Assembly (NCBI RefSeq): GCF_019097595.1
Contig: NC_080715.1
Coordinates: 1,407,073 to 1,471,072 of the forward strand
Direction of reading: 5' to 3'
DNA length: 64,000 bases
Source: Hemibagrus wyckioides
Lineage: Eukaryota; Chordata; Actinopteri; Siluriformes; Bagridae
In this document: piece after piece, positions 43,776 through 55,064 of the stretch
How positions within the stretch are numbered: position 1 is the stretch's first letter
How the letters are laid out: each line of letters begins with the position of its first letter
Made by a program: the position numbers and the translations under genes
Notes under the pieces: generated by a model
The model's input: the letters and a program-made list of their open reading frames with translations, nothing else
What the model was told of the DNA's origin: nothing
Database searches by the model: none

Positions 43776-45260
43776 TTATAATAGTAAATCAACAGAATTT
43801 ATACATTATGTAGAAATAAGAAAAGCATCTGAGTACTGAAGAGAAGACAGAAATAATGTAAGAGTAATTTGACTCCTCACATCACCTGGTAAAGTAACAT
43901 TTATATCATACAATTAATACTGTTTTTGTTTAATCAGTTTTTTTTGTGTTGGTAAATTTAGAATCGAAGCATCGTAAATGATCCACGGTGCCGGAAATAA
44001 GAGATGTTGGATCTTGATGCTAAAATTGGATTAAAATTGCTGCTCACTGTGCTCAGTGTTTTAGATCAACTTATTTTCTCAAGAATCCATGAAAGGAGAG
44101 TATTCTTTTAAACCTGAGCACAAGAATCAGAAGAGACTGAGTTTTATCACATCAGCACACACACATCTATACATACTGGAAGTTTGTGCATGGCCACACC
44201 CATTTACTTAAAGAAACACCCCCAAATCACCATATATGGTAAGCAACCTCCCTTTAAAAAGCCTAATATCCTGATTGTGGTACTGTGTGTTGTGGACAAT
44301 TCAGAGCATGTGGACAAGAACCAAGAGGAGGAACTTCACTTATGATCCAGTAGAGATACTCCTGCATGATTTCATAAAACAAAACCAAACCCCCAAAACA
44401 AAACATTGGAATGTGGAGCTAACATGAATGTGGAGCTTCAGCTGTAGCTTTTCCCTGGAACACTAGGAATAAAGCAGGATAACACCATGGATGAGGCACT
44501 ATTCCATTCCATCACGCATATTCCACTATTCTGTGTCTCACTCTCACACATACCTTGATGACTCCTGATCTGAACTCCACCCATGACCTCTGAGCTAACA
44601 GTCTTAAAGTGTGTCCTGAGCTGAACAGTGTCATGAGCATTAGTGCTAATCTGTACTTAACCAGAATGATCCTGCATAACTCACTCACAGGTTTGCTGTT
44701 TCATTGACTTTCTCTGATCTCAGAAGAGACAAATAAAAACATTTTTACATACTTTTACAAATAAAAACATTAAGCATGGACGTATCTAATTTACCCAAAC
44801 ACCAGTTATATTACATACCTCTTTCTCTTTCTCCAGTCTGTAGAGAAATGTGCTTCAGAAAAAGGAAGAAATTCTACATGGAGAATCTTAGCATGTTTAT
44901 AGTGTGGCCTTGGTGGCTAACATGATGGATGTGATGTTCTTTGGGCAGTCAGAGGCTCAGTGGTGACGATTCAGACCCATTTATTAGATGGGTGACAGTT
45001 TGAATCTTCTTGTCTCCTCCTCAGGAGCTGTTCTGACTGTTCCTCTGTTCTGATCCCAGTTACCTAATGAGCTAGGACAGATGATGAAAAGAAACACACT
45101 CTACTCTACATCTATACTGTATGTTGAAAGGAATGCTGGATCAAGGCTTTTGTTCTTGTACAAACTTCAGAGAAATACACACACAGACAAGCAGCACTTG
45201 ATAATGGTCATCGCCCCAAAAAACTACTAGAAGCACCTGAAGAAAGCCGCATAGCACAAT
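43776..45260. other. intergenic between FEV and CDK5R2, no gene recognised
   Basis: Unique-looking, moderately AT-rich sequence. No frames with motifs, no long tandem repeats and no recognisable transposon ends. Confidence 0.5.
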
Positions 45261-45266
45261 TTTATT
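45261..45266 (-). terminator. CDK5R2 polyadenylation signal candidate
   Basis: TTTATT on the plus strand (AATAAA on the minus strand), 485 bases beyond the stop of the minus-strand gene. No closer AATAAA was noticed. Confidence 0.4.
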
Positions 45267-45750
45267 TTTACCAAACAGATTAATTTAATTAATACACAAA
45301 TTAATGTCTCAATATACAAAGTGTACTTTGGTTAATTGTGTTATTTGGTAACAGAGTAACACACCTTGTGCTGTGCAAGTTTTGTTTCTGAAAGGAAATA
45401 CGAGTTGTTTGTCCATTTTTTTTTTTTACATTAAACTAAATATACACATCTCATATTTCCCTTTTGCTTGTTAATTATTTAAAATTGTTTTTGGGTTTTA
45501 AATTACGATATACACAGATTTTTTCAACCTTCTGTGTGATTCCAAAACAAACTATTGGTCATTTATGATACACAGTCCTTAAACCCCAACTTACTTAAAG
45601 AGGAGACTGAGACTCTTTAAATAAATATAAATTCTATGTTTACACACCGTGGCGTCGGCCCTTAGCAGCTCAAAGAGAATTATTCTTATAAGGAGTTATA
45701 CAGCTGAACAGACAAAATAAATATTTCCTCCATCATGACAATCTCGAATT

Positions 45751-46575
45751 TCAGCGGTCCAGACCAGTCTTGTTCTTCACCTCTCCTTCATTTTTCAGCT
45801 CCTGTAAAACCTCGGTGAAGAACTGTGGGTCCATGTTGATCCTCAGCATTTCAGAGCTGAGTTTATCAATGACATCCAAAGCCTGTGTCCAGAACACATC
45901 CTTATTGGTGTCAATAATGAAAGGCTGGAGCGGGTACGAGATCTCAGTGCCCAGGTAAGAGTAGGTCAGGTACAGGCAGGTGAGAAAGACACCATGGAGC
46001 TCACCTGGACTGCTGAGGTCCTCACTCACGGCGTCCCGGCACAGCAGGTAGACAAAGACGAGGATGGGTGGGGTTATGAAGCCCTCCTCCTGCCAGCCCT
46101 GCATCAAAAGTGTCCGGTCCACGTTCCTCAACCAGGCGATCACCTCGTTTGAGGTCAGATCAGAAATTTTAAGGCAACGACGGCGCAGGAATCGACCCAA
46201 ACAGAGCAACAGTTCCCCAGTGGAGGCTTGGACAATGATACGGACTGGAGATGTGAGGAACTGGCGGCTTGGTTGGTTCTGCTGCACATCTTCCAGCTGT
46301 TTGGTTACTGGAAGTTTGGTTTCTTCCAGTTTTTCTTGTGGTTCCTCGATTTCTCCAGACTGTGGTGGACAATTTTGGGATGGTGTTTTTAAATCTTCAT
46401 TGATATGGGTGGTTTGAAATGATAGAGGATGTGGGTTGACTTTCTTGGCACTTTTCTGCTTCACCATTTTGAAACCGAAAGCTGTCACAATCAACCTAGG
46501 TTTGCTCAGGCTTCTTTTCTTGTGTTCCTCCACTTCGTCCCGCAGCATTGGGGATACAGAGATCGTTGTGCCCAT
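45751..46575 (-). CDS. cdk5r2: CDK5 activator (p39/p35 family), single exon
   Basis: Regulatory subunit that binds and activates CDK5 in neurons in place of a cyclin, at membranes through N-terminal myristoylation. The ATG at 46575 (reading MGTTISVSPMLRDE) is preferred over one eight codons upstream because MGTxxSxSP is the family's myristoylation signal with Gly2. That gives 274 residues. Residues 15-115 are a basic, then Glu/Gln-rich linker (KKRSLSKPR, KQKSAKK). The activator domain spans about 120-274: LLCLGRFLRRRC, VIAWLRNVDRTLLMQGWQEE, GFITPPILVFVYLLCRDAV, FLTCLYLTYSYLGTEISYPL and RINMDPQFFTEVLQELKNEG, ending in GLDR. It is shorter than mammalian p35 (about 307) or p39 (about 367), mostly in the linker. 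It lacks introns like its relatives and is convergent with FEV, the vertebrate order, which favours CDK5R2 over CDK5R1. Teleosts have two CDK5R2 paralogues; which one this is remains open. Confidence 0.92.
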   Translation of the reverse strand: MGTTISVSPMLRDEVEEHKKRSLSKPRLIVTAFGFKMVKQKSAKKVNPHPLSFQTTHINEDLKTPSQNCPPQSGEIEEPQEKLEETKLPVTKQLEDVQQNQPSRQFLTSPVRIIVQASTGELLLCLGRFLRRRCLKISDLTSNEVIAWLRNVDRTLLMQGWQEEGFITPPILVFVYLLCRDAVSEDLSSPGELHGVFLTCLYLTYSYLGTEISYPLQPFIIDTNKDVFWTQALDVIDKLSSEMLRINMDPQFFTEVLQELKNEGEVKNKTGLDR

Positions 46576-47861
46576 TATTCCTGCAGCATAGGACTTCAAA
46601 ATGTTTATTCTGTGACAAGAAAGGAATCAGAAACTCAAAAGAGGAGGACAATACGGGACCACACACACCCTCCACAGCAATGCACACAAACTCCTCTGTC
46701 CACAGCACAGAATAATCCAATCAGGTCTGAAGATGACTGTTGAACACAGACCAATTGTAATCTGGCTTTTAGAGCTAAATTTAGTTCCTTTGAGGTCATG
46801 TGTCTTTACCTCAGTTGAGACATGTGATTTTAAAACCAGACCATCAACATATAGTCTACACATCATCAGTTTGGATGAAAATAAGACGAATGATTACATA
46901 TAAATCATTCATTGAGATATTTAGAATCAGTTGTCAACATTGTAAACCTAGCTAACAGCAAGTAGTCAAATACAACTTTTCATGAAAAATGCTTTGTTTT
47001 TTGGTTATGTAACATGACATTAGCCCAGTCTTCTGATGGCACCAATACTTTTGCCATTAATTGTGAATTTGCAAAAGTAGGACCTGCCTAATATAACTGA
47101 ATTGGACAGTGTTTCCCAGTTTTAATCTTAAAAAACACTTTTCAACACAGTAAACCATCCAGTAAGATCGAACTCAGAAGTATTGGCACCATCCATGAAA
47201 ATGCAGTAATTTTTGAGAAAAGGTGATCACTTTCTCCAAAGGTTTGAACTGTAATGTGTGCGCTCAGGGCTTAATGTTTTTGTGGATGTGGAAAGGTTCT
47301 GATTTCATGCCCTGAGTTAATTAAGTTACTAACAGCATGCATTCTTTGGTTTCTTAGGATTAAGTGTCCTTAACATGCGCTCTCTCTTACATACACACAA
47401 GTTGAAGGGAGTCACCCTCTGTGCAATGATCACATGACCTCAATATAAAATTAAATAAATTAAATAAGCACAATAGAAAAAAAAGTACATGGTAAATGTA
47501 TCTGAGATACAATGTATCTCAATGAAATGGGAATGGGAAATGTATCTGTATCTCAGGAGCTTAACATTCATTTGTGAGCAGTTACTTTAAAAACTACAAC
47601 CTCAAATTTATGGCTAGGTGCTAGAATGTAGTCATCATTGAGGCAAGATGACAAATCATGCCTCTAGCAATAGCAACACCAATAGGAGAGCAGCAAGACA
47701 TTAGCTGGTGGTAGCTTTACAGACAGCTCAGACTTCACTGCCCTTTTCCTGCCTCACCTCGACAGACACCATAGTTGGGTGTTAAAAAACAACCACCTCT
47801 TAGTAGGTATTGAAAGCCAGAGCACATGCTGTAGAGGGACTACAGCAGAGGTTTACATTAG
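46576..47861. other. CDK5R2 5' flank, no other gene recognised
   Basis: Presumably holds the CDK5R2 promoter near 46600-46900. No TATA box or CpG-rich block is obvious. Short frames lack motifs. Confidence 0.5.
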
Positions 47862-49431
47862 GTACACGCCAAGATGGCGGCGCAGCATGATGCTGGTGGC
47901 CAGGAGAGGAGTAGACAGAAGTGCTATGCAAGAAAGAGGAAGCGCAGCAATAGGGTGGGTGTCCATGCTAGGCTAAAAACAAATCCTAGTCGGCCGGCAC
48001 TCCCCTACATACCTCTAATAAATGTCTGCTCCCTGGATAATAAACTGGACCACATTGGACTCCAGCAAACTACACGGCATGAGTACAGAGACTGCTGCAT
48101 TTTTGTTTTTACAGACACGTGGCTCAGTGACAGAGTTCCAGATGCCGCCATTCAGCTAGCTGAGCTAACCGTGTTTCGTGCCAACAGAAATGCAGCCCTG
48201 TGCAGTAAGACTCGCGGTGGCGGTGTGTACATCAACATGGAATGGTGTAAGGACTCTGTGCTTGTTTCTAGTTACTGTTCATCGCTGGTGATGTTTGTGA
48301 CTGTTAGATGCAGACCATTTTATTTACCCCGGGAATTCACCACCATATTCATTGTCAGAGTGTACATTCCCCCAGCGCTAATGCTAAGGAGGCTCTGTGT
48401 GAACTCTACAGAGTTATTAGTGAGCTGCAGAATGCTTACCCCGATGGACTGTATTATCGTCAGAGATTTCAACAATGCAAATCTAAAGTCTCTTCTCCCT
48501 AAATTCCATCAGCATGTGGACTTTGCAACCAGAGGAGTGAACGCACTGGATCTTGTTTACACAAACATTCCCGGCACGTATCGTGTGAAGCCCCGCCCCA
48601 CCTCAGGACTCAGACCACATCTCTGTTATGTTGATCCCAGCATACAGAGCACTCATCAGATGCTCTAAACCGGTTCAGAAACAGGTTAAGACCTGGCCAG
48701 CAGGTGCCATCTCTGCTCTTCAGGACTGTTTCAAGTTTCAGTGCACTGACTGGGACATGTTCATGAAGGCTGCAACCAACAGTGAAACCAATGACTTGGA
48801 GGAATAAATGTCATCAGTGACCAGCTACATTGGAAAGTACATCCATGACGTGATTGTCTCCAAGTCCATCACCACATGCTCCAATCAGAAGCTGTGGATG
48901 ACCGCAAAGGTGCATGCATTGCTAAAATCCAGAGACTTGAAACTGTCTCGAGCCATCAGAGAGGCAAAGCGCACAAACTCCCAGAGAATTCACGGCCACT
49001 TCCAGAGCAGTGGTGACACTCGGCACATGTGACAAGGCATCCAGTTCATCACCAACTACAAGCAGCTCCACCTGCCTGTGACAGTGATGTCTCCCTTCCA
49101 GATGAGCTGAACAGCATCTACGCTCAATTTGAGGAAAGGAAAGACGTGACAGCAAGGAAGACCATCACTCCTTCAGAGGACCAGGTGCTCTGTCTCACCA
49201 CAGCCGACGTGAGGAAAACTCTATGCAGAGTTAACCCACGGAAAGCTGCTGGACCAGACAATATTCCTGGCAGAGTGCTCAGGGAATGTTCAGAACAGCT
49301 AGCAGATGTCTTCACCAACATCAACATCTCCCTGAGCAGCACCATCATCCTAACATGCCTAAAGTCTACCACCATCATCCCTGTGCCAAAGAAGTCTCCA
49401 GTGTCCTGTCTGAATGACTACCATCCTGTTG
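47862..49431 (+). mobile_element. family J LINE, 5' half, joined to family L sequence
   Basis: The 5' end GCCAAGATGGCGGCGCAGCA contains AAGATGGCGGC (47871-47881), a YY1-type site at the start of the element. The frame from 47874 shows an APE-type endonuclease in decayed form: [56 protein letters not shown] and [12 protein letters not shown]. Further blocks follow in other frames: [20 protein letters not shown] at about 48892 and [20 protein letters not shown] at about 49230. It ends in [14 protein letters not shown], where the 2470-3427 copy continues with ALTPIIMK; here the sequence switches to family L. The catalytic Asp-His end of the endonuclease reads LRPHL instead of SDH. Confidence 0.75.
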
Positions 49432-52400
49432 ATCCAGTCCAGCCTAAAGCTCTGCATTTAGCGCTACAATGCTTTACAGGTATAGGACAGGAACAGCTTT
49501 ATAAACTTATCACCATGGCGAATTCAATGTGTTTGTTAGATCCAGTTCCAACTAGATTGATAAAAGTAGTTATACCTACAGCTGGAGAGCCTCTTCTAAA
49601 CATTAATTCCTCATTATATTTAGGTCATGTCCCTAAACCTCTCAAGTTATTAAGCCTCTTCTTAAGAAACCTAAACTAGACCCTAATAAATTATAAAATT
49701 ACAGATCGGTTTCAAACCTTCCATTCATATCTAAAATATTTGAAAAGGTGGTGTTTGCTAACTGTGCTCCTTCTTACAAGAAAACAATATCCTTGAAGAA
49801 TTTCAGACAGGTTCCAGGCCCCATCATAGTACAGAAACTGTGCTAGTTATAATCACAAATGACTTGTTTTTAGCTTTGGACCAAGGCTGCATCTCAATAT
49901 TAGTCTTACTTGATCTTAGTGCATTCGACATTATAGATCATAACATTCTCGTAAATCGCTTACAAAATCACACAGGTATGCAGGGACAGGCATTAAAATG
50001 GTTTAGATCCTACCTGTCTGATCCATACCATATGGTAGATCTAAATGGAGAACTGTCCAGTATAGTGCCAGTGAAATACGGGGTCCCACAAAGGTCAGTT
50101 TTAGGACCTCTGCTTTTCTCGGTATACATGCTTCCATTGGGTAACATCATTAGAAAGCATGGGATTAGTTTCCATTCTTATGCTGATGATACCCAGATAT
50201 ATATCTCATTAAAAGCAGACAAAATATCTAAATTGTCTAGATTAACTGAGTGTGTCAAAGATATTAAAGATTGGATGACCGATAATTTTGTATTACTAAA
50301 TCCTGATAAGACAGAGATATTATTTATTGGTCCAAAAACCAGTACATAGAAGCTCTCGCAATTCAGCTTACATTTAGAAGGATGTACTGTTACTACTAGC
50401 TGGACAGTGAAAGACCTGGGCGTAATATTAGTATTAATATTCCATCTTAGAAATATTGCCAAGCTTAGGAACATTTTATCTGTAGCTGATGCAGAGAAGC
50501 TAGTGCATGTATTCATGACCTCCAGACTGGACTATTGTAATGCATTACTAGGTGGTGTTCCTATATCTTCAATAAACAAGCCACAGTTAGTTCAGGATGC
50601 AGCTGCCACAGTTCTTACCAGATCAAGAAATTATGATCATATAACCCCAATATTATCATCCCTGTACTGGCTACTTGTTAAGTTTAGAATTGACTATAAA
50701 CTTACCACTTCAAATTCAAATTCAAATTTTATTTGTCACATACATACACAGTATGACATGCAGTGAAATGTTTTTTCACGACTGTCCAGTATGTAAACAT
50801 ATATAAAAGTATTGAGAAAGAGATCCATAAAAATAAAACTAGATTATCTTAAAAGTATAAAAATAGAAAATAGAAAATAAAGTAAAAAAATATAATATAG
50901 ATAAATAAAAATAAAATAAAATATGTGTAAAAATATGAAAATATAGGTGTAAGAATATGAAAATATAGGTGCAAGTAGATAAATAATATATATATATATA
51001 AACAAAGTGGTATACACACATATATACACATAAATGCGGACATGAACGTGATGGGATGTTTGTGTATATGGTATATATTGAGGTGATCCAGTGTTCATCA
51101 TTGAAGTGTCCATGTGCTGGAATAATTGGAATAATTGTATAAAGTGACTTGGTGCCAGTCCAGTGTCAAAGTGTCAGTTTGTGCAAATGTGCAAGGTTAT
51201 GCAAAGTGATGAAAAGTGATGAAAAAAAAGCAGAGAGAGTCCCCGTATCTGTATCAGGTTCTAGGTGTTTCCTGTTTCAGACTCCGAATGGCCTGTGGGA
51301 AGAAGCTCCTCCTCATTTTCTCTGTGTTTGCCTTCATGGAGCGGAAGCACTTCCCTGAACGCAACAGAGAAAAGATTCCATTGTTGGGGTGGCTGAGGTC
51401 CTTCACAATCTTCCTGGCCCTGATCTGGCACCGCTTGCTGTAGATGTCCTGCAGGTCAGGGAGCTCAGTGTGGATGGTATGTTCAGCTGAATGCACCACT
51501 CTCTGGAGGGCTCGCCTGTCCTGCATGGTGCTGTTCCTGAACCAGGAAGTGATGCTACCCGTCAGGACGCTCTCAATGGTGCAGGTGTAAAAAGTCTTTA
51601 GCACCTGGGAGGGAAGTTTAAAGTCCCTAAAGTGTCTCAGGTGGTATAGACACTGCAGGCCTTCTTCACCAGGGTGTTGGTATGACAGGACCAAGTCAAG
51701 TCCTGCGTGATGTGAACACCTAGGTACCGGAAGCTGTCCACTCTCTCCACTGGGGTTCCACTGATCGTGGTCGGTTGGTATGACCGCTCCTGCTTTGTAC
51801 TGAAGTCCACTATTAACTCCTTAGTCTTGCTGATGTTCAGGAGTAGGTTGTTCACCTGGCACCAGCTCTCCAGGTTTTTAATCTCCTGTAGGTAGGCCAT
51901 CTCGTCGTTGTTTGAGATCAGGCCCAACACAACAGTATCATCAGTAAACTTAATGATTGTGGTGGAGTTGGAAGTGGCCACACAGTCATAAGTGTACAGT
52001 GAGTACAGCAGGGGGCTCAGAACACAACCTTGAGGAGCTCCAGTGCTGAGGGTGATGGAGGATGAGATGTGTTTGCCCATCCGTACAGCTTGTGGTCTGT
52101 CTGTCAGGAAGTTGGAAATCCACTGGCACAGGGGTGTGCTGAGACCTAGGACCTCCAACTTAGAGGTGAGCGTGGAAGGAATTATGGTGTTGAACGCTGA
52201 ACTGACAGACTTACAGACAAGGCTCTAAATGGTTTAGCTCTCACGTATCTCTCCAGTCTTCTAACATGTTACAATCCACCACGCTCTTCAGGATCACAAA
52301 ACTCTGGATTTCTGGTAGTTCCCAGAATATTAAAGTCTACAAAAGGGGGTAGAGCATTTTTGTATTTAGCTCCTAAACTTTGGAATAGTCTTCCTGATAG

Positions 52401-52765
52401 TGTTGGGGGCTCAGACACAGTCTCTCAGTTTAAATGTAGATTAAAGATATCTCTTTATCCAGGCATACGCATCTAGAGATGTGCCAGCTCCAGTAGACAG
52501 AGGCCAACCCTGCGAGGATCCTGAGGCATCCAGAGATGGACAACAACCTCTAAATACACACAATAACATTCTACATATCCTGTATCTGTATCACACATCC
52601 CTTACCATCTAAGGGAATTTTTCCTCATCAGTCACCTCAGGCTTGTTCATTAGGGATGATTTTGTCTAACAAACATAGTACAGAAGTCCAAGGGTAATGT
52701 TCTATGAAGCTGTTTTGAGACAATGTCCATTGTTAAAAGTGTTATATAAATAAAATTGAATTGGT
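49431..52765 (+). mobile_element. family L LINE (L2/CR1-like), copy A, interrupted
   Basis: Blocks in order: [108 protein letters not shown] and RLDYCNALLGGVP. The chain breaks at 50705, where a minus-strand family J element is inserted, and resumes at about 52209 with [20 protein letters not shown]-type sequence and APKLWNSLPDS. The 3' end is TGTTTTGAGACAATGTCCAT then AATAAAATTGAATTGG (about 52750). Frameshifts and stops are frequent. The RT box YADD survives. Confidence 0.8.
50706..52208 (-). mobile_element. family J LINE, 5'-truncated, inserted in family L copy A
   Basis: Minus-strand blocks from 52200 downward: [13 protein letters not shown] remnant of the SSAFNTIIP block, [72 protein letters not shown] and [20 protein letters not shown]. 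After one frameshift near 51640 come [40 protein letters not shown] and SFFPQAIRSLKQ. A long AT-rich 3' UTR ends in TTTCACTGCATGTCATACTG and GTGACAAATAAAATTTG with GAATTT repeats at about 50707. ACTTAC on both sides (50700-50705 and 52209-52214) is a candidate target duplication. Confidence 0.85.
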
Positions 52766-53225
52766 CTTAAATACTAAAAAGATCAAGGAGATTTTTGAGG
52801 ATTTTAGGACAAGACCAAGAATACCATACAGACTTCAGTCATTATCAACACACAGGCTGTGGAGAGTCTCCCCAACTTTAAGTTCCTGCAAATCACAATC
52901 TCAGAGGACCACTATTGGGCTCACAAAACCTCAGCAGTGGAGGGTATGACACCACTATGCCCACAGGAGACTAAGGAGAGCCAATCTCCCCCAAAAGCTG
53001 TTAACTTGTACAGATGCACCACAGAGAGCAGCTGCAGAAATGTTGTAAAAAAAGCCCTTCAGTGTTTTGTGAAAATGCCACAAGATATTCTTTTCATAGA
53101 GCAGCCATTACTAGAACATTTTTTACAGCACTCGCTGCATGAGGAGGGCTGAGAATATAATATCACAAAGGACATTACAGACCCTGGACACCATCTGTTT
53201 AATCTCCTCCCATTATGCAGGTGCT
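52766..53225 (+). mobile_element. jockey-type LINE C-terminal RT fragment
   Basis: Shifted frames give LNTKKIKEIFEDFRTRPRI, AVESLPNFKFLQITISEDHY, NLYRCTTESSCRNVVKKALQ and then EYNITKDITDPGHHLFNLLP. This is the thumb/C-terminal order of a family J relative, distinct in sequence from the copy at 50706-52208. It is cut at both ends. Confidence 0.6.
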
Positions 53226-55064
53226 TCAGAACAATGCACACATGCACAGAGACTCAAGAATCCCTCTGATGGTCCTTGGAGATTTCAATCTCCCATCAGA
53301 CAAGCTTCAGTTTTCTGGGCTTCTGACTCTTCTGAATTCATTCTCCTTGTCATTTAACAGCTGCCCTCCAACACACAAGGGAGGAAACGTCCTGGACTTG
53401 GTCTTCACCTGCCCTTCCCCAGCTACAAACATGACTGCTACCCCACTGTTACCCCACTTCATGACTGCTACCCCACTTCACATCTCAGATCACCACTTGG
53501 TATCCTTCACTATCATTCTCCCTGTCCTACCCAAACATAACTCCCAGCATCCCTCTCTCATTCACCAGAACCTTCACTCTATCTCTCCTTCCTCTGTAGC
53601 TTCCTGCACTCCTCCCTACCCCTGGACTCAGCTACAGACACTATTCTCTCCTCTCTTTCATCAACCATAGACCTTCTCTGCCCTTTTATCCACTAAATGC
53701 AGGAATACATTATTGTCCTGCTTCTTGGCTTGGAGAGAACTACAAACAGCAGAGAGGAAGTGGAAGAAATCTCAACTGGACACAGATCTCACCTCTTATC
53801 GTATGCTTCTGTCCAGATTCTCTTCGGGCGTGACTTCTGCCAAGACTTCCTTCTACAAGGAAAAGCTTGAATCTTCTGCACAAAATCCCCGAAAGCTCCA
53901 CAACATCTTCTCTGCACTACTCAACCCTCAGACTCCACCTGCTCCATCCTCCCTGACCACTGATTTTGCCACTTTTTACACGGAGAAGATTGAGAAGATC
54001 TGCCAGACCTTCATGTCCGCCCCAACTTCATCTACATTACACAGCCAGGACTCAGCTACTCCTTCACTGAAGCATCTCTCAACCATAGCAGCAAAAGAGG
54101 TTTTGCAAATCATCCACTCCTGCAATCCCACCACCTGCCCACTGGATCCAATCCCTTCCACTATGCTCCAGACCATCTGACCTGACCTCCTGCCCTTCAT
54201 CACCACAGTCATCAATAGATCCATTACATCAGGACAGGTACCAACTGCCTTTAAGCAAGCAAGGGTTATCCCTATACTGAAGAAACCTGCTTTGGATCCC
54301 TCTGACATCAATAATTACAGACCGGTATCACTTCTGTCCTTTCTTTCAAAAATTCTTGAACAAATTTTTTATAATCAGTTGTCTGACTATCTCTTGCAGA
54401 ATAACCTCTATGATCCCAACCAGTCTGGCTTCAAAGCAGCACAGAGACTGCCCTTTTGGCGGTCACTGAGAAACTACATGCTGCTAGATCAGCCAAGCTT
54501 CATCAGTCCTCATCCTCCTCGACCTTTCTGCAGCATTTGACACTTAACCACAAGACTCTCTTGTCCACCCTCAGGAGTCTTGGAATTTGTGGAACAGCAT
54601 GGGAATGGTTTGCTTCCTACCTGGATGGTCGCTCATATCAGGTAACATGGACATGTTTGCAGATTGACATCTGCTCCATGCAGACTCTCTACTGGTGTCC
54701 CACAAGGCTCAGTATTTGGTCCTCTCCTTTTCTCCCTCTACACCCACTCTCTTGGCAAAGTTATATCCTCACATGGCTTTTCATATCACTGCTATGCTGA
54801 TGACACCCAACTTATTTTCTCCTTCCCTCCCTCAGATACCATGGCTTCTGCTCGGATCTCAGTGTGTCATTTCAGTGTGGTGGACATTTCATCTTGGATG
54901 ACAGCTCATCAGCTGAAACTTAATCCCAGCAAAACTGAACTGCTGGTCTTCCCAGTTGATTCATCCCCAGCCCAGGATCTTGAATTATCTCTGAACAACT
55001 CAATGATCTCCCCTTCTGCCACTGCTCACAACCTTAGGGTAACCATGGACAAACAACTGTCCTT
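53226..55064 (+). mobile_element. second L2-like LINE: endonuclease end and RT
   Basis: Begins within an endonuclease (PLMVLGDFNLPSDKLQ, GNVLDLVFTC, ISDHHLVSFTI), continues with FYKEKLESSAQNPRKLHNIF and TCPLDPIPSTMLQTI, then [60 protein letters not shown] and [14 protein letters not shown]. Breaks: stops at 53668-53712 and 54178, and frame changes near 54455 and 54665. It ends after [12 protein letters not shown], where family L copy B begins. Confidence 0.8.

Noticed and set aside
46576..46599. CDK5R2 start at the upstream ATG (46599)
   Set aside because: It would put eight residues before the MGTxxSxSP myristoylation signal, which must be N-terminal to work.
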